A DNA stretch of 64,000 bases from Vibrio tubiashii ATCC 19109 (GTDB taxonomy: Bacteria; Pseudomonadota; Gammaproteobacteria; Enterobacterales; Vibrionaceae): contig NZ_CP009355.1 in the NCBI RefSeq assembly GCF_000772105.1, positions 1-64,000 on the forward strand. The letters run 5' to 3'. The translations under genes and the position numbers were made by a program. The notes beneath the pieces were generated by a model. That model worked only from the letters and a program-made list of their open reading frames with translations. It was not told where the DNA came from and searched no databases. Below are positions 9,225-19,754 of this stretch, piece by piece. Positions within the stretch are counted from its first letter, which is position 1; each line of letters begins with the position of its first letter.

Positions 9225-9694
9225 TGATTATGACAGAAGAGTTTCTCAGCTTTGTATTGGAAGACGAAGAGTATGGTGTGCCTATTTTGGATGTACGAGA
9301 AGTTCGCGGATGGAATGCCGTTCGTGAAGTTCCGAATTCTCCAGAATACATGAAAGGCGTGCTAGAGATTCGAGGCGAATACGTGCCTATCGTCGATCTC
9401 AGAATGCGCTTTGGCTTGTCTCCGGCAAAGATAAGTTCGACGACGGTTGTCATCGTGCTAAATGATTCACATAAACACCCGCTTGGCATCATTGTCGACG
9501 GCGTGTCAGAAGTTTACCCGTTAACAGAAGAACAAATAAAACCGTCACCCCATGTTTCCACCAGCGTCGATCATAGCTACGTGCGCGGTATTGCATCGGT
9601 GACTAACGGGCATTTAATACTTATTCACTTGGAGGCTCTATTTGATGTTGTCGAGCTTCCTGTACCCAACCAAGAGGAAGAGAGTTGGGCCTAA
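9224..9694 (+). CDS. cheW: Second CheW-like coupling protein
   Basis: This 156-residue CheW-domain protein has the motif EIRGEYVPIVDLRMRF and lacks the N-terminal extension of its neighbour. The start overlaps the preceding stop. A second in-frame ATG lies two codons in (MIMTEEF), and either could be used. The paired CheW proteins may occupy different positions in the array (CheA-CheW rings against CheW-only rings); that is inference. Confidence 0.92.
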   Translation: MIMTEEFLSFVLEDEEYGVPILDVREVRGWNAVREVPNSPEYMKGVLEIRGEYVPIVDLRMRFGLSPAKISSTTVVIVLNDSHKHPLGIIVDGVSEVYPLTEEQIKPSPHVSTSVDHSYVRGIASVTNGHLILIHLEALFDVVELPVPNQEEESWA

Positions 9695-9764
9695 TACCAA
9701 GATGAATGTGGTCTATTCGTTTCGGTAAAACACGTCAGAAGAAGCAACCAGTGAGGGAAAACTC

Positions 9765-12164
9765 ATGGCATTTTGGAATCGGAAAACAGCGCCTGCTGCT
9801 CAATTTGAAGCACCTACGCAGGACACACTAACTGAAGAATTTGAACCTGAGCACGAACAAGGTGTCACCAAGGAACAGCTGTTCTCTGCATTAAATGCAG
9901 CGCAAACGGCTTTGATGATGATTGACCGTGATTTCAATATCACCTATCTCAATCAAAAATCAGTCGATCTGCTAAAAACTCATGAAGCTTTGTTTCAATC
10001 CATCTGGCCCAATTTTCGTGCTACGGAAGAATTTTTATTAGGCTACTGCATTGACTTGTTCCATTCGAATCCAAGTCATCAGCGCCAGATGTTGTCTAAC
10101 CCATCCAATCTGCCTTATACCACCAACATTCAAGTGAAAGACGTTCTGATTGAGCTTAACGTCGGCGCGATTATCGATGCTCAAGGCAACTATGTCGGTA
10201 ACACTCTTGAATGGTCTGACGTAACAGAGAGCGTGAAACAAAACAATGAGATCTCTCGCCTACAAGCTGCTGTAAACCAAGCTCAGACAGCAATGGTTAT
10301 GATTGATAGAGACTTTCAAATTACCTATGCGAACCAAGAGACTATCACTCTGTTTAAGAAACACGAAGCGACAATGCGAACCGTCTGGTCTGGCTTTACG
10401 GCGAGTGAAGAATGGTTAATGGGGCGTTGTATTGATGAGTTTCATAGAAACCCTGCTCACCAGCGTCAACTTCTCGCTGATCCAAGCAACTTACCATACA
10501 GCACAGACATCACCATAGCGGATATAAAAATTGAGCTAAACGTTGCCGCTATCCATGATGCTCAAGGGAATTATATTGGCAATACTCTTGAGTGGCGTGA
10601 TGTGACGGAAGAACGTGCTCAAGAAGAAGAGATTGGTCGCTTAGCCTCTGCTGTTTCTGGAATGACAACGAATCTAATGATGGCAAATAAGGACGGTATC
10701 ATCACTTATCTTAATCCTGCCTTACAGACCCTACTGAGTAGTCGTGAGAGAGATCTCAAAGAGGCACTCCCAGGTTTTGATGCCAGTAATCTCGTTGGTA
10801 GGAACATTGATGTTTTCCACAAGAATCCTGCTAATCAACGTAGCATTATCAATAATCCAGACAGACTTCCTTTCTCATCAAATATAGCTGTAGGCGGGTT
10901 GGAGTTTAATCTTACCTGTATCGCAATGCGTGATGGTGAAGGTAACTATATTGGACCCGCGCTCCAGTGGGTCGATATTACCGAGCAGCAAGATGGTCAG
11001 CGCCAAGTCGAATCACTGATTCAGAAAGCCATTGCAGGTGAATTAAATGAGCGTATTGATACCAGTGTCTATAACGGTTTTATGAAAGAACTTGGTGATG
11101 GAATCAATAACTTGCTCGATACCATGGTGACACCTATTGGGCAATGTATCGATGTGATGAGTCAAGTCGCTGATGGCAATCTTAATACCACTATGCCGGA
11201 AGATAATACCGGTGAATTTGCCCGACTCTCCAATGCGGTGAACACCTCAATCCTCAACTTAAGGAACATGGTTGACAAGATTACTCAATCTTCTGCTCGA
11301 GTTGCGACAGCATCTACAGAGATTGCTGAAGGTAATAATGACCTTAGCCAACGTGTAGAAGCTCAAGCTTCCAACTTAGAAGAGACTGCGGCAAGTATGG
11401 AGCAGATGACGGCAACTGTGCGTCAAAATGCGGACAATGCGAAGGGCGCTAACGAGCTGTCTGATGATGCAGCGAAAAAAGCTGGTAAGGGGGGCGAAGT
11501 CGTTGGACAGGCAGTTTCTGCTATGGCTGAGATTAATACCGCCAGTAAGAAGATTGCTGACATCATTGGCGTTATCGATGAGATTGCTTTCCAAACCAAC
11601 TTACTCGCACTAAACGCCGCGGTAGAGGCTGCGCGAGCGGGTGAACAAGGTAGAGGCTTCGCGGTGGTTGCGGGTGAAGTTCGTAACTTAGCACAGCGTA
11701 GTGCGGCGGCGGCGAAAGAGATTAAAGGCTTGATCAAAGACAGTGTTGAGAAAGTCGATGAAGGCTCTCGTTTAGTCGACGAATCAGGAGAAACGCTCAA
11801 CGAAATCGTCGAAGCGGTGCAAAAAGTGACAGAGCTTATCGCACAAATTGCCTCTTCTAGTCTTGAGCAATCTACGGGTATTGATGAGATTAATCGCTCT
11901 ATCACCACTATGGATGAGATGACTCAGCAAAATGCTTCTTTGGTTGAAGAAACCTCAGCGGCGAGTCAGTCACTTAAAGATGAAGGTAAAGAGCTACTCC
12001 ACCTAATGAACTTCTTTGCCACTGACAATAATGTCACCACATTTGAATCAAAGCCCAAAGGTAAGGGGGCTCGCGATACCAATATCCGTGAGATTCGAAC
12101 ACCGAAAGTGGCGAACTCAAGCTTCAAGCTTGAAGAGGATGGAGACGAATGGGAAGAGTTCTAG
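9765..12164 (+). CDS. aer2: Soluble Aer2-type receptor with three PAS domains
   Basis: This 799-residue methyl-accepting receptor has no membrane segment. It contains three tandem PAS domains (about 35-155, 160-282 and 286-408), a HAMP-like region (about 410-510) and a classical MCP signalling domain whose hairpin tip is near residue 605 ([20 protein letters not shown]). Each PAS carries an FHxNPxxQR motif (H100, H227, H352) and a W followed by DVTE or DITE (W150, W277, W402). These features recall the PAS-heme oxygen-sensing receptors Aer2 of Pseudomonas and Vibrio. PAS3 has Asn where PAS1 and PAS2 have the second His (NPANQ against NPSHQ/NPAHQ). The protein ends EWEEF, resembling the CheR-tethering pentapeptide of P. 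aeruginosa Aer2 (McpB). It overlaps cheR by 16 nt. Confidence 0.93.
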   Translation: MAFWNRKTAPAAQFEAPTQDTLTEEFEPEHEQGVTKEQLFSALNAAQTALMMIDRDFNITYLNQKSVDLLKTHEALFQSIWPNFRATEEFLLGYCIDLFHSNPSHQRQMLSNPSNLPYTTNIQVKDVLIELNVGAIIDAQGNYVGNTLEWSDVTESVKQNNEISRLQAAVNQAQTAMVMIDRDFQITYANQETITLFKKHEATMRTVWSGFTASEEWLMGRCIDEFHRNPAHQRQLLADPSNLPYSTDITIADIKIELNVAAIHDAQGNYIGNTLEWRDVTEERAQEEEIGRLASAVSGMTTNLMMANKDGIITYLNPALQTLLSSRERDLKEALPGFDASNLVGRNIDVFHKNPANQRSIINNPDRLPFSSNIAVGGLEFNLTCIAMRDGEGNYIGPALQWVDITEQQDGQRQVESLIQKAIAGELNERIDTSVYNGFMKELGDGINNLLDTMVTPIGQCIDVMSQVADGNLNTTMPEDNTGEFARLSNAVNTSILNLRNMVDKITQSSARVATASTEIAEGNNDLSQRVEAQASNLEETAASMEQMTATVRQNADNAKGANELSDDAAKKAGKGGEVVGQAVSAMAEINTASKKIADIIGVIDEIAFQTNLLALNAAVEAARAGEQGRGFAVVAGEVRNLAQRSAAAAKEIKGLIKDSVEKVDEGSRLVDESGETLNEIVEAVQKVTELIAQIASSSLEQSTGIDEINRSITTMDEMTQQNASLVEETSAASQSLKDEGKELLHLMNFFATDNNVTTFESKPKGKGARDTNIREIRTPKVANSSFKLEEDGDEWEEF

Positions 12165-13006
12165 CTCAAACTGAGAGTGCGATGCCAGACAACGAAGAGT
12201 TCGAACTGACTGCAAAAGACTTCAAGTTTATTCAGTGGTTCATGCACAAGAACGTGGGCATCTTCTTCTCAGATCGAAAAAGAACCATGGTGTATGGAAG
12301 GGTTAGCCGTCAGCTTAGGCGGCTAGGCCTCAAGCGTTTTAGTGAGTATCGCCAAGTTATAGAACAAGACCCGCAAGAGCAGGTTAACTTTATCAACTGT
12401 TTAACCACCAATAAAACGCAGTTTTTCCGCGAGTATCACCACTTTGAGTTTATCGAAAAAGTCTTAATGAAAGAGTGGCGTCAACAAGGGGTTAAAAGAC
12501 TTAAAGTTTGGTCTGCTGGGTGCTCTACAGGGGAAGAGCCCTATAGCTTAATTTCATCCTTACATTGGGCGAACGCGCTATCCCAATTTGATGACGTCAG
12601 CCTTACTGCCACGGATCTCGACACCAAAGTTTTGGCGCATGCAAAACAGGGTATTTATAGCGATGAGGCCATCGCAAGCATACCCAAAAAATATCTTAAA
12701 CCCTGTTTTGTGCGGGGGGTAGGGCAGTATCAAGGTAGTCTTAAGTGCAAAGCTGGCCTACAAAAAAGAATCAATTTTCATCGGTTGAACTTACTTGAAA
12801 AGTGGAACTTTGAGGATAAGTTTGACCTCATCTCATGTCGCAATGTGATGATTTATTTTGATAGGCAAACCCAAGAAAAGTTAATTAAACGCTTTCATCA
12901 GCAGTTAAAACCCGATGGGGTACTGTTTTTAGGTCATTCAGAGGGTGTGCCTGCGAGCTTAGATATCTTTCATCATCTAGGACATACCATTTACGTAAAA
13001 AAGTAG
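12149..13006 (+). CDS. cheR: Chemoreceptor methyltransferase CheR
   Basis: CheR methylates glutamates of the receptor signalling domain using S-adenosylmethionine. The SAM-binding motif is [15 protein letters not shown], and the helical N-terminal domain and CheR signature ([10 protein letters not shown]) are present. From the ATG at 12149, which has a GGAG ribosome site inside aer2, the protein has 285 residues and overlaps aer2 by 16 nt. An in-frame ATG at 12182 (MPDNEEF), preceded by GAGAG, is an alternative. The adjacent receptor ends in an acidic aromatic pentapeptide of the kind bound by CheR in related systems. Confidence 0.93.
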   Translation: MGRVLAQTESAMPDNEEFELTAKDFKFIQWFMHKNVGIFFSDRKRTMVYGRVSRQLRRLGLKRFSEYRQVIEQDPQEQVNFINCLTTNKTQFFREYHHFEFIEKVLMKEWRQQGVKRLKVWSAGCSTGEEPYSLISSLHWANALSQFDDVSLTATDLDTKVLAHAKQGIYSDEAIASIPKKYLKPCFVRGVGQYQGSLKCKAGLQKRINFHRLNLLEKWNFEDKFDLISCRNVMIYFDRQTQEKLIKRFHQQLKPDGVLFLGHSEGVPASLDIFHHLGHTIYVKK

Positions 13007-13015
13007 GCACTGACA

Positions 13016-13663
13016 ATGAACTGGGCAAGAACTGAAACACCCAAGTACGAAAACAGTCACTTTAATCGCTTCTACCATCCTTCTAAAGAAAAGCACATTG
13101 TGAAGGTGTTTCCTGGCGGGGTTTATTGCAGCAGTAAGACCGATGAAATTATTGCCACTGGGTTAGGTTCTTGTATAGCGGCTTGTGTCTGGGATTTAGA
13201 AGCCGCGGTTGGAGGAATGAACCACTTCTTACTGCCTTTCGACAATAAGTCGCAGTTAAAAACGTGGAAGCCAGAAGAGGTCGTGTCTACTGCCTCTCGC
13301 TACGGCAGCTACGCAATGGAAATGTTGATCAACGCACTAATCGAAAGAGGAGCAAGACGTAGCAACTTACAGGTCAAGCTGTTTGGCGGTGCCCAAATGT
13401 TAGGACGTAACAGCATGGTCGGGGAAAAGAATATCGCTTTTATTTTGAGTTATGTTGAGCAGGAGGGATTGAATGTTGTCGCGCAAGACTTAGGAGGGTT
13501 AGAGCCTCGAAAAGTGTTGTTTGATCCTATCAGCGGAAAAGCTTGGCTTAAACGTATTCCATTTACCGAAGTACATAACCTGCAACACCAAGAAGAAAAA
13601 TATGCCAGTCAGTTGGATAAAGAGAGTCATCGCCCACATGACGATGACGTGGAGCTGTTCTAA
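13016..13663 (+). CDS. cheD: Chemoreceptor glutamine deamidase CheD
   Basis: CheD deamidates receptor glutamines. The catalytic cysteine motif [12 protein letters not shown] and the downstream histidine in GGMNHFLLP are both present. At 215 residues it is longer than the usual 160-200, because of N- and C-terminal extensions. The C-terminus reads DDDVELF, nearly the same tail (EVELF) as the MCP-like protein encoded at 14734. The stop overlaps the cheB start by 1 nt, so translation is probably coupled. Confidence 0.92.
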   Translation: MNWARTETPKYENSHFNRFYHPSKEKHIVKVFPGGVYCSSKTDEIIATGLGSCIAACVWDLEAAVGGMNHFLLPFDNKSQLKTWKPEEVVSTASRYGSYAMEMLINALIERGARRSNLQVKLFGGAQMLGRNSMVGEKNIAFILSYVEQEGLNVVAQDLGGLEPRKVLFDPISGKAWLKRIPFTEVHNLQHQEEKYASQLDKESHRPHDDDVELF

Positions 13664-14703
13664 TGAAAAAAATAAAAGTCTTGATTGTCGATGATTCCCC
13701 AGTGTTTAGAGCATTACTATCACAGCTTATTAACTCAGACCCAGAGCTACAGGTTGTTGCTATGGCAGAAGATCCATTTCAAGCGCGAGATCTGATTAAG
13801 CAGCACAATCCTGATGTTATTACTCTAGATATTGAGATGCCAAAAATGAATGGGGTTCAGTTTCTAAAGAATCTTATGCGTCTGCGCCCGATGCCTGTTG
13901 TCATGATATCGACACTCACTCAGCATGGGGCTGAGGCGACGTTAGCGGCTTTAGAGCTTGGCGCGGTTGATTATTTTCCTAAGCCTTCTGTCGAAAGTAC
14001 CGCTGAGATGGTTAACTACAAGCAACTGGTTAACGAAAAGATAAAAATGGCTGCTGGGGCTAATGTGACTGGTAATAGTTCTGTGGTTGAAACTGAAGTA
14101 TTAACCACGCCCAAGAGCCATAGTAAAGTTGAAGTGATAGCGATTGGTGCTTCAACTGGCGGAACGGAAGCCGTGAAGCAGGTGCTATCGGCATTGCCCG
14201 CAGGACTCCCCCCTATCATCATTACTCAACATATTAGCGCTATGTTCTCGACCTCTTTTGCTGCGCGGCTTAACGAGCATAGCAAGATTAATGTTAAAGA
14301 ATTAAGTGCGAATAGAGCACCCTTGGTCAATGGTTGCGCTTATCTTGCTCCTGGTGATAAACACCTCGTCGTTGTACGTCGTGGTAATCATCTTTATTGC
14401 CAATTGGATGACCGACCCGCGGTGAATCGGCACAAACCTTCGGTGGACGTTATGTTTGATGCGGTTGCAGAAACCGTTGGCAAAAATGCAATCGGCGTCA
14501 TTCTTACGGGGATGGGCAAAGATGGCGCGCAAGGAATGCTTCGCATGAAGCAAGCGGGTGGCAAGACTATCGCTCAAGATGAAGCCTCTTCGGTTGTTTG
14601 GGGAATGCCGCGTGTTGCAGTCGAGATGAATGCTGCTCTATCTGTGCTCGACCTGAAGCAAGTTCCCAAACAGATATGTCATTTCTTGTCTCCTGATGCT
14701 TAG
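13663..14703 (+). CDS. cheB: Receptor methylesterase CheB
   Basis: This 346-residue CheB has an N-terminal receiver domain (phospho-acceptor D56, [11 protein letters not shown]) and a C-terminal methylesterase/glutaminase domain. The catalytic triad is visible: S164 in [12 protein letters not shown]190 in TQHIS and D287 in [12 protein letters not shown]. Together with CheR and CheD it completes an adaptation module in the same operon as the soluble receptor. Confidence 0.95.
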   Translation: MKKIKVLIVDDSPVFRALLSQLINSDPELQVVAMAEDPFQARDLIKQHNPDVITLDIEMPKMNGVQFLKNLMRLRPMPVVMISTLTQHGAEATLAALELGAVDYFPKPSVESTAEMVNYKQLVNEKIKMAAGANVTGNSSVVETEVLTTPKSHSKVEVIAIGASTGGTEAVKQVLSALPAGLPPIIITQHISAMFSTSFAARLNEHSKINVKELSANRAPLVNGCAYLAPGDKHLVVVRRGNHLYCQLDDRPAVNRHKPSVDVMFDAVAETVGKNAIGVILTGMGKDGAQGMLRMKQAGGKTIAQDEASSVVWGMPRVAVEMNAALSVLDLKQVPKQICHFLSPDA

Positions 14704-14733
14704 TTAGGTGACATACAACCTCAAGGAAGACCG

Positions 14734-15897
14734 ATGAAAGCTAAAATAAGTAATATAAAAACTCGATACTTCATCGCAATTGGGTCTCAAATAGTGCTTT
14801 TGTCTATTGCTATGAGTATGTCTACCTCGATAGCACATGTAGCGTTGACCGTACTTGCTGCGGCGATTCCATGGTTTGTGTTGCCTAAGCGATCGACAGG
14901 CGAAACACCTTCTGCAAAGGCGAGTGCTAACCCCCCCTCGTCTAACAGCACGCCTCCTAGTGAAATTTCACCAATGCTGAATTTGATTTCTCAGCAACTC
15001 ATCAACCCGCTCGATCACCAGCGAAGTGTTGTCGATGAATCAGTAGAGACGCTAAACGAAAGCTACTTTGAACTGCAGAAGCTTGCGGAAGGACAGAACC
15101 AAATCACCACGGAATTGGTTGATAACTTACTGGGCAATCGCAACCAAGATAGCGATATCAGTCAAGTACTACCTAAGACTGAAGCGATTATTCGTCAATT
15201 TGTCGATACCTTAGTCAATGTTTCCGAAAAAAGTATCTCGGCTGTGCACAGCATCCATGATATGTCGGACAAACTAGATTCGGTATTTAAATTGCTTGCT
15301 CAGGTTAGAGGGCTATCCGAACAGACGAACCTTTTGGCACTTAATGCGGCGATTGAGGCGGCTCGCGCTGGTGAAGCGGGGCGCGGATTTGCGGTCGTCG
15401 CACAAGAGGTGCGCAATCTTTCACATAAAGCGAAAGAGCTCAACGATGAAATCGAGGCTGAAATCAATGTAGCGCAACAAACAGTGCAAGAAGCGAATAA
15501 GACGGTGGGTGAGATGGCTTCAATTGATATGACCGAAGCGATTGAATCAAAGGAGAAGGTCGACGAAATGCTGCGTGGCGTCCAACAAGTGAATACTTCA
15601 GTAGAGCAAGAAGTGCAGAAGATACGTTCAAGTGGTGATCTATTACATACCCAAGTTGATAATGGCATTCGAGCGCTACAATTTGCAGACATCATAGTGC
15701 AGCAAGGTGACTACGCTAAGCAGTCCGTCGCCTATCTTCAAGAGTTCATTGGCCTATGCGAACAATGGACTCGTCAAGACATCGAACAGCATGATTTTGC
15801 CGAGGCAGTCGCGGCGCTGCAATCTCAAATTGAAAGTAGGGGCGCACCTGCTGCATCACAAGAAAGCATTGAAGAAGGGGAAGTGGAGCTTTTCTAA
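14734..15897 (+). CDS. Membrane-anchored MCP-like protein without a sensor domain
   Basis: This 387-residue protein has two short hydrophobic segments near the N-terminus (about residues 12-30 and 33-50) with almost no periplasmic loop, then a Ser/Pro-rich linker. It contains an MCP-type coiled-coil signalling hairpin around [20 protein letters not shown]. No periplasmic sensor domain or HAMP is evident. It ends GEVELF, close to the CheD tail DDDVELF. It may be an array-anchoring or accessory receptor sensing a membrane or cytoplasmic signal. It follows cheB by 30 nt and precedes the STAS gene at 15940, with a start preceded by AAGGAAG. Confidence 0.85.
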   Translation: MKAKISNIKTRYFIAIGSQIVLLSIAMSMSTSIAHVALTVLAAAIPWFVLPKRSTGETPSAKASANPPSSNSTPPSEISPMLNLISQQLINPLDHQRSVVDESVETLNESYFELQKLAEGQNQITTELVDNLLGNRNQDSDISQVLPKTEAIIRQFVDTLVNVSEKSISAVHSIHDMSDKLDSVFKLLAQVRGLSEQTNLLALNAAIEAARAGEAGRGFAVVAQEVRNLSHKAKELNDEIEAEINVAQQTVQEANKTVGEMASIDMTEAIESKEKVDEMLRGVQQVNTSVEQEVQKIRSSGDLLHTQVDNGIRALQFADIIVQQGDYAKQSVAYLQEFIGLCEQWTRQDIEQHDFAEAVAALQSQIESRGAPAASQESIEEGEVELF

Positions 15898-15939
15898 CCA
15901 TTTACATACGTTCACTAGATAAGGTCAAAGGGGAAGAGA

Positions 15940-16239
15940 ATGTCAGTAGAAACAGTGATTGATTCCGCAACCAAGCATGTCACCATTTTGATTGAAGGTG
16001 CGTTTGGATTTAATTTGGTTCAAGAATTTCGTCGTTGTTATAACGACCGCCAAGAGTTTCGTTTCACAATTGATCTGAGAAAAGTTGATTATATTGATAG
16101 TGCGGGCCTCGGTATGTTGCTCAATATGCACAACTACCTGGGTCAAGAGGATGGCATGATTCGGATAACCAATACCTTGCCACAGGTGAGAAAGATTTTA
16201 ACCATATCTCGCTTTGATAAGAAATTTGCCATTGAGTAA
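15940..16239 (+). CDS. STAS-domain anti-sigma-factor antagonist-like protein
   Basis: This 99-residue SpoIIAA-like protein has an intact phosphorylatable site, S54 in VDYIDSAGLGML. Such proteins are switched by a kinase and a PP2C phosphatase. The next gene (16257) encodes both a PP2C phosphatase and an HATPase_c domain in one polypeptide, so the pair plausibly forms a partner-switching module regulated by a receiver domain. The start has GGGGAAGAG as ribosome site. The link to the chemosensory array is inferred from operon position. Confidence 0.88.
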   Translation: MSVETVIDSATKHVTILIEGAFGFNLVQEFRRCYNDRQEFRFTIDLRKVDYIDSAGLGMLLNMHNYLGQEDGMIRITNTLPQVRKILTISRFDKKFAIE

Positions 16240-16256
16240 AAACTCGGGGGTTAGCT

Positions 16257-17954
16257 ATGCATGTAATGATCGTCGATGATCACGCGACCAATCGAGAGCT
16301 ATGCCGATTCATGCTCAATCATCTAGCTGAAACTGTCTCTACGTTTGAAAATGGCGAAGGGGTGGTGGAGGCAATGAAAGAGATGGACAGTTTGCCTGAT
16401 GTTATTCTGCTAGATGTGATGATGCCAATCAAAGATGGTTTCACTACAGCGGAAGAAATTAAGCATGCGTTTTCGGATGTTCATATTCCGATTATATTTC
16501 TCACGGTACTCGATGATCATGTCTCGTTTGAACGATGTTTAACCGTCGGAGATGACTTTATTCTTAAGCCGGTTGAGCGCAGTGTTTTGATCGCCAAAGT
16601 TCAAGCTCATTGCCGTATCGTAAGGATGCACAATGAAGTGAAAGAGCAGCGAGATGAACTGAGCCAGTTCCGTGAGCAAGTCAGCTATGACTATGCGATT
16701 GCTGAGTCTATCTTCTCGAACCTAATGCATGAGATGAGCTCACAGGTTAAAAACATCTATGGCATTAATTATTTATCCACCCCTTCAACGGTATTTAATG
16801 GTGATTTGATCGTCGTTGCTAACCGTCCCCATGGCGGTGTGTATGTCATGATTGCTGATGCCACGGGTCATGGATTACCAGCAGCGATTTCAGCGATACC
16901 CGCAACCAGAGCCTTCTTTTCTATGGCAGCCAAAGGGCTCTCACTGGGTGAAATTGCACGAGAGATTAACGATGTATTGGTTCGTTTTCTGCCGATGGGG
17001 ATGATGTTGGCAGCTAGCATCTTTGAAGTTCGTGCAAACGGGTTTGAAGTGTCTTGGTGGGGAGGCGGATTACCTGATGGCTACTTAATCGATAATGATG
17101 GCACAATTGTCAGAAGATTGACCTCTACCCATATGCCACTCGGGGTATTACAAACCCACGAATTTGAAGCTGATTTGCTTCACTTCAAACTGGAGCCTGA
17201 CCAACAAATCATTTGCTACACAGATGGCGTTATCGAAGCGACCAATGAGTCTGGAGAGCAGTTTGGTCAAGAACGCCTAGAAGCCACATTTACCTGTGAG
17301 CAGTCGGTGATCCCTGTTCTCTACGAATCTGTACGTCAGTTTGCCGATAAGTCTGTGGGTGATGATTTATCGATACTGACTATGAAATTTCCTATTTTAA
17401 ATGGTAATAATCAAGACGTTCCTACTGATCCTATTCAATACAACAAAATTCCTTGTAACTCCAAGCTTCGCCTAGATGGCAGTGTGCTACGCCAAGTGAC
17501 TGTCATGACCGAGGTACGTAAATTTTTAGCGGGGATTTTAACCAGTGGTGCTCATTTAGACTTAGTGTGTTCTGTTCTCTCTGAGTTGTTTGCCAATGCT
17601 ATCGACCACGGTTTACTCAAGCTTGATTCCTCGATCAAAGAGCAGCCGGATGGCTTCTTTCTGTTCTATCAAATGAAAGAAGAAAAAATAAAACAAATTG
17701 ATGACGATACTTGGATTGAGCTCGGAGTGAACTATGATCCGAAGCAACAAAAAGTAACGTTTGAACTTGAGCACAACGGCGAGGGATTCGATTACGAGAA
17801 GGCCCATAACTCGTCAGGTCAGAACCTGACGCACGGTCGAGGCATTATTCTTGCTTCTGAATTATGTGATTCGTTAGAGTATTCCAAACAAGGCTGTCGT
17901 GTTACAGCTGTGTACTCTTTAGGTGCTGCTCATCACTTTCCGAGCTCTAGCTAA
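16257..17954 (+). CDS. Response regulator with PP2C phosphatase and HATPase domains
   Basis: This 565-residue protein has three modules: a receiver domain (D53 in LLDVMMPIKDG), a SpoIIE/RsbU-type PP2C phosphatase (about 180-385; metal-site motifs IADATGHGLPAA and YTDGVIEATN), and a C-terminal GHKL ATPase/anti-sigma-kinase-like domain (about 410-560; N-box ELFANAIDHG). The expected substrate is the STAS protein encoded 17 nt upstream. CheA in the same locus is a candidate phosphodonor. This would make a two-component-controlled partner switch, a layout known in several gammaproteobacteria. No sigma factor is encoded nearby, so the output target is unknown. Confidence 0.88.
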   Translation: MHVMIVDDHATNRELCRFMLNHLAETVSTFENGEGVVEAMKEMDSLPDVILLDVMMPIKDGFTTAEEIKHAFSDVHIPIIFLTVLDDHVSFERCLTVGDDFILKPVERSVLIAKVQAHCRIVRMHNEVKEQRDELSQFREQVSYDYAIAESIFSNLMHEMSSQVKNIYGINYLSTPSTVFNGDLIVVANRPHGGVYVMIADATGHGLPAAISAIPATRAFFSMAAKGLSLGEIAREINDVLVRFLPMGMMLAASIFEVRANGFEVSWWGGGLPDGYLIDNDGTIVRRLTSTHMPLGVLQTHEFEADLLHFKLEPDQQIICYTDGVIEATNESGEQFGQERLEATFTCEQSVIPVLYESVRQFADKSVGDDLSILTMKFPILNGNNQDVPTDPIQYNKIPCNSKLRLDGSVLRQVTVMTEVRKFLAGILTSGAHLDLVCSVLSELFANAIDHGLLKLDSSIKEQPDGFFLFYQMKEEKIKQIDDDTWIELGVNYDPKQQKVTFELEHNGEGFDYEKAHNSSGQNLTHGRGIILASELCDSLEYSKQGCRVTAVYSLGAAHHFPSSS

Positions 17955-17959
17955 CGTTA

Positions 17960-17972
17960 TTTACAGTGTAAA
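17960..17972. promoter_or_regulatory. parS2 centromere site
   Basis: TTTACAGTGTAAA is an exact match to the ParB2 target palindrome, 6 bp after the stop of the REC-PP2C gene and about 100 bp before the FapA-family gene. Confidence 0.85.
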
Positions 17973-18074
17973 AACGCCTTCTAGTGATGTACGCCTTAAA
18001 TTGTCACACTCTTGATACAGTTGGAGGAATAACTTCTATACACTCAAGTAAGGAAGTACATAAGGCAGAATGGC

Positions 18075-19754
18075 ATGTGGAACAAGTTTGTCGCTTTTTC
18101 TGAAGACAAGGAACAGGTAGTCGCGAAGTTATCACCAGATATCACGGTGGATAATAACTTCGACACCAGAGGGTTAAATGAAGCACTAGCAGCGATTGGT
18201 GCAGATGAGTACAAGCTGCTTGAAGATGAAGTTGCACGATTTATTAATCTCGCTAAAGAGATGAAGAGTGAAGCTTATGTCGGTATTTCGATTGCTGAAG
18301 TGCAAGATGCGACAGTCGAAGTCGTACTTTCAGAGCATGACATGTTGGCGAGTATGGTTGTGGTTGGTGCCTACAAAGGCAAGCCACTTCGTGGGCCGCA
18401 AATTGTTCAAGCTCTTGCACAGGCGCATGTCACCAAAGGAATTAACAAACTAGCACTAAAAAAAGTTCTGGTGATGAGTCATCAGTTAAAAGCGGGAGAA
18501 ACCTTCACTCAAGCGGTTGCTAAAGGTAAAAACCCCGTCCAAGGCGTCGATGCTAAGTTTCTTCCTCTTGTCAAAGATCCAACCAAACAAGTTCTTGCCC
18601 CAAAAGCCTCTGATGAAGATGGTAAAGTGGATATGCTTAATCTAGGCGAAACCATTACCGTTTCTGCAAACGATCCTCTAATGAAAAGAGTTCCTGCAAC
18701 AAAAGGTAAGCCAGGGATCACCGTCCAAGGGAAAGTTATTCCTCCTAAACCGGGCAACGACTCTGTACTTAAAGCGGGTAAAGGAACCAAAGTATCACCT
18801 GATAATCCCAATCTATTGGTCGCAGAAGTTTCCGGTATGCCTGTGTTAAAGGAAAAGAGCGTTGATGTGGAAGACGCGCTGTGTTTGCCAACAATCGGTG
18901 TTTCTACTGGGCACGTGAAGTTTAAAGGCAATGTGGTTGTGTTTGGCAACATTGAGTCCGATATGGTTGTTCGTACCACAGGCTCACTGACTGTCGGCGG
19001 TTTTATCGAGTCTGCTGATGTTCAGGCTCAAGGCGACATAGAGGTGGCGAAAGGTATTATTGGCCACAACGTATCTGAGGATGAGAAGAAAAGCTGTGTG
19101 GTGAAATCGGGTGGTTCAATTACAGCCAATTATGCGCAGTTTAGCGAATTGCAAGCGGCCACTGATATTCACCTTGCCGTACACTGTATGAATAATGAAG
19201 TACGATGCGGACACAATTTAGTAGTATGTGACGCGAATGAAAGACAAGGAACACTTAGCGGTGGTAGCGCAAAAGTCGGCGACAAAGTAACTTGTGTAAA
19301 TCTTGGGGTTGAGGGTGACACCGCCACTCATGTACATGCCTTTGCTCGCTTCCAGATGTTTAAGGATAAGCAAGCTAAGTTGAAAGAGCAATACACCCAA
19401 GCGCAAGAAGCAACCATGGATATGGTTCGTAAGGAGTTGGAGTTAAAGAAAACTCCTAAATCAGAGCGTACTCCAGAACAGGAAGAGAAACTCGAAGCGG
19501 ACAAGAGCGATGCCAATGCTCACCTAGAAAAAGTCAAACATGCTCGCGACACCCATGAGCAGGAGTTAGAAGTTGCATTAGAAGACTCTATCATTGAAGT
19601 GAAAGGCAAGGTCTATACTCACGTAACGGTTCAATTTGGCGAAGAGAAAGTTACGACCAAGCGAGTTCATGGGCCGAGTATATTTAACTTCAATCAGTTT
19701 GAAATTAAGTTCTCCTCTATGCTAGAGGAAGAAGATGTAGGGCAAGATGTTTAG
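18075..19754 (+). CDS. FapA-family (DUF342) protein
   Basis: This 559-residue protein has the flagellar-assembly-protein-A/DUF342 architecture: an N-terminal region, a central beta-helix-like segment of repeated glycine-rich strands (about 190-430, e.g. GNVVVFGNIESDMVV and GSLTVGGFIESADVQ) and a charged C-terminal coiled coil (about 430-525). FapA-type proteins bind DNA or nucleotides and influence polar localisation in Vibrio; here the role is unknown. It lies 120 bp after the switch protein with a parS2 site between. Its stop codon directly abuts the end of the convergent NifW-like gene. Confidence 0.85.
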   Translation: MWNKFVAFSEDKEQVVAKLSPDITVDNNFDTRGLNEALAAIGADEYKLLEDEVARFINLAKEMKSEAYVGISIAEVQDATVEVVLSEHDMLASMVVVGAYKGKPLRGPQIVQALAQAHVTKGINKLALKKVLVMSHQLKAGETFTQAVAKGKNPVQGVDAKFLPLVKDPTKQVLAPKASDEDGKVDMLNLGETITVSANDPLMKRVPATKGKPGITVQGKVIPPKPGNDSVLKAGKGTKVSPDNPNLLVAEVSGMPVLKEKSVDVEDALCLPTIGVSTGHVKFKGNVVVFGNIESDMVVRTTGSLTVGGFIESADVQAQGDIEVAKGIIGHNVSEDEKKSCVVKSGGSITANYAQFSELQAATDIHLAVHCMNNEVRCGHNLVVCDANERQGTLSGGSAKVGDKVTCVNLGVEGDTATHVHAFARFQMFKDKQAKLKEQYTQAQEATMDMVRKELELKKTPKSERTPEQEEKLEADKSDANAHLEKVKHARDTHEQELEVALEDSIIEVKGKVYTHVTVQFGEEKVTTKRVHGPSIFNFNQFEIKFSSMLEEEDVGQDV

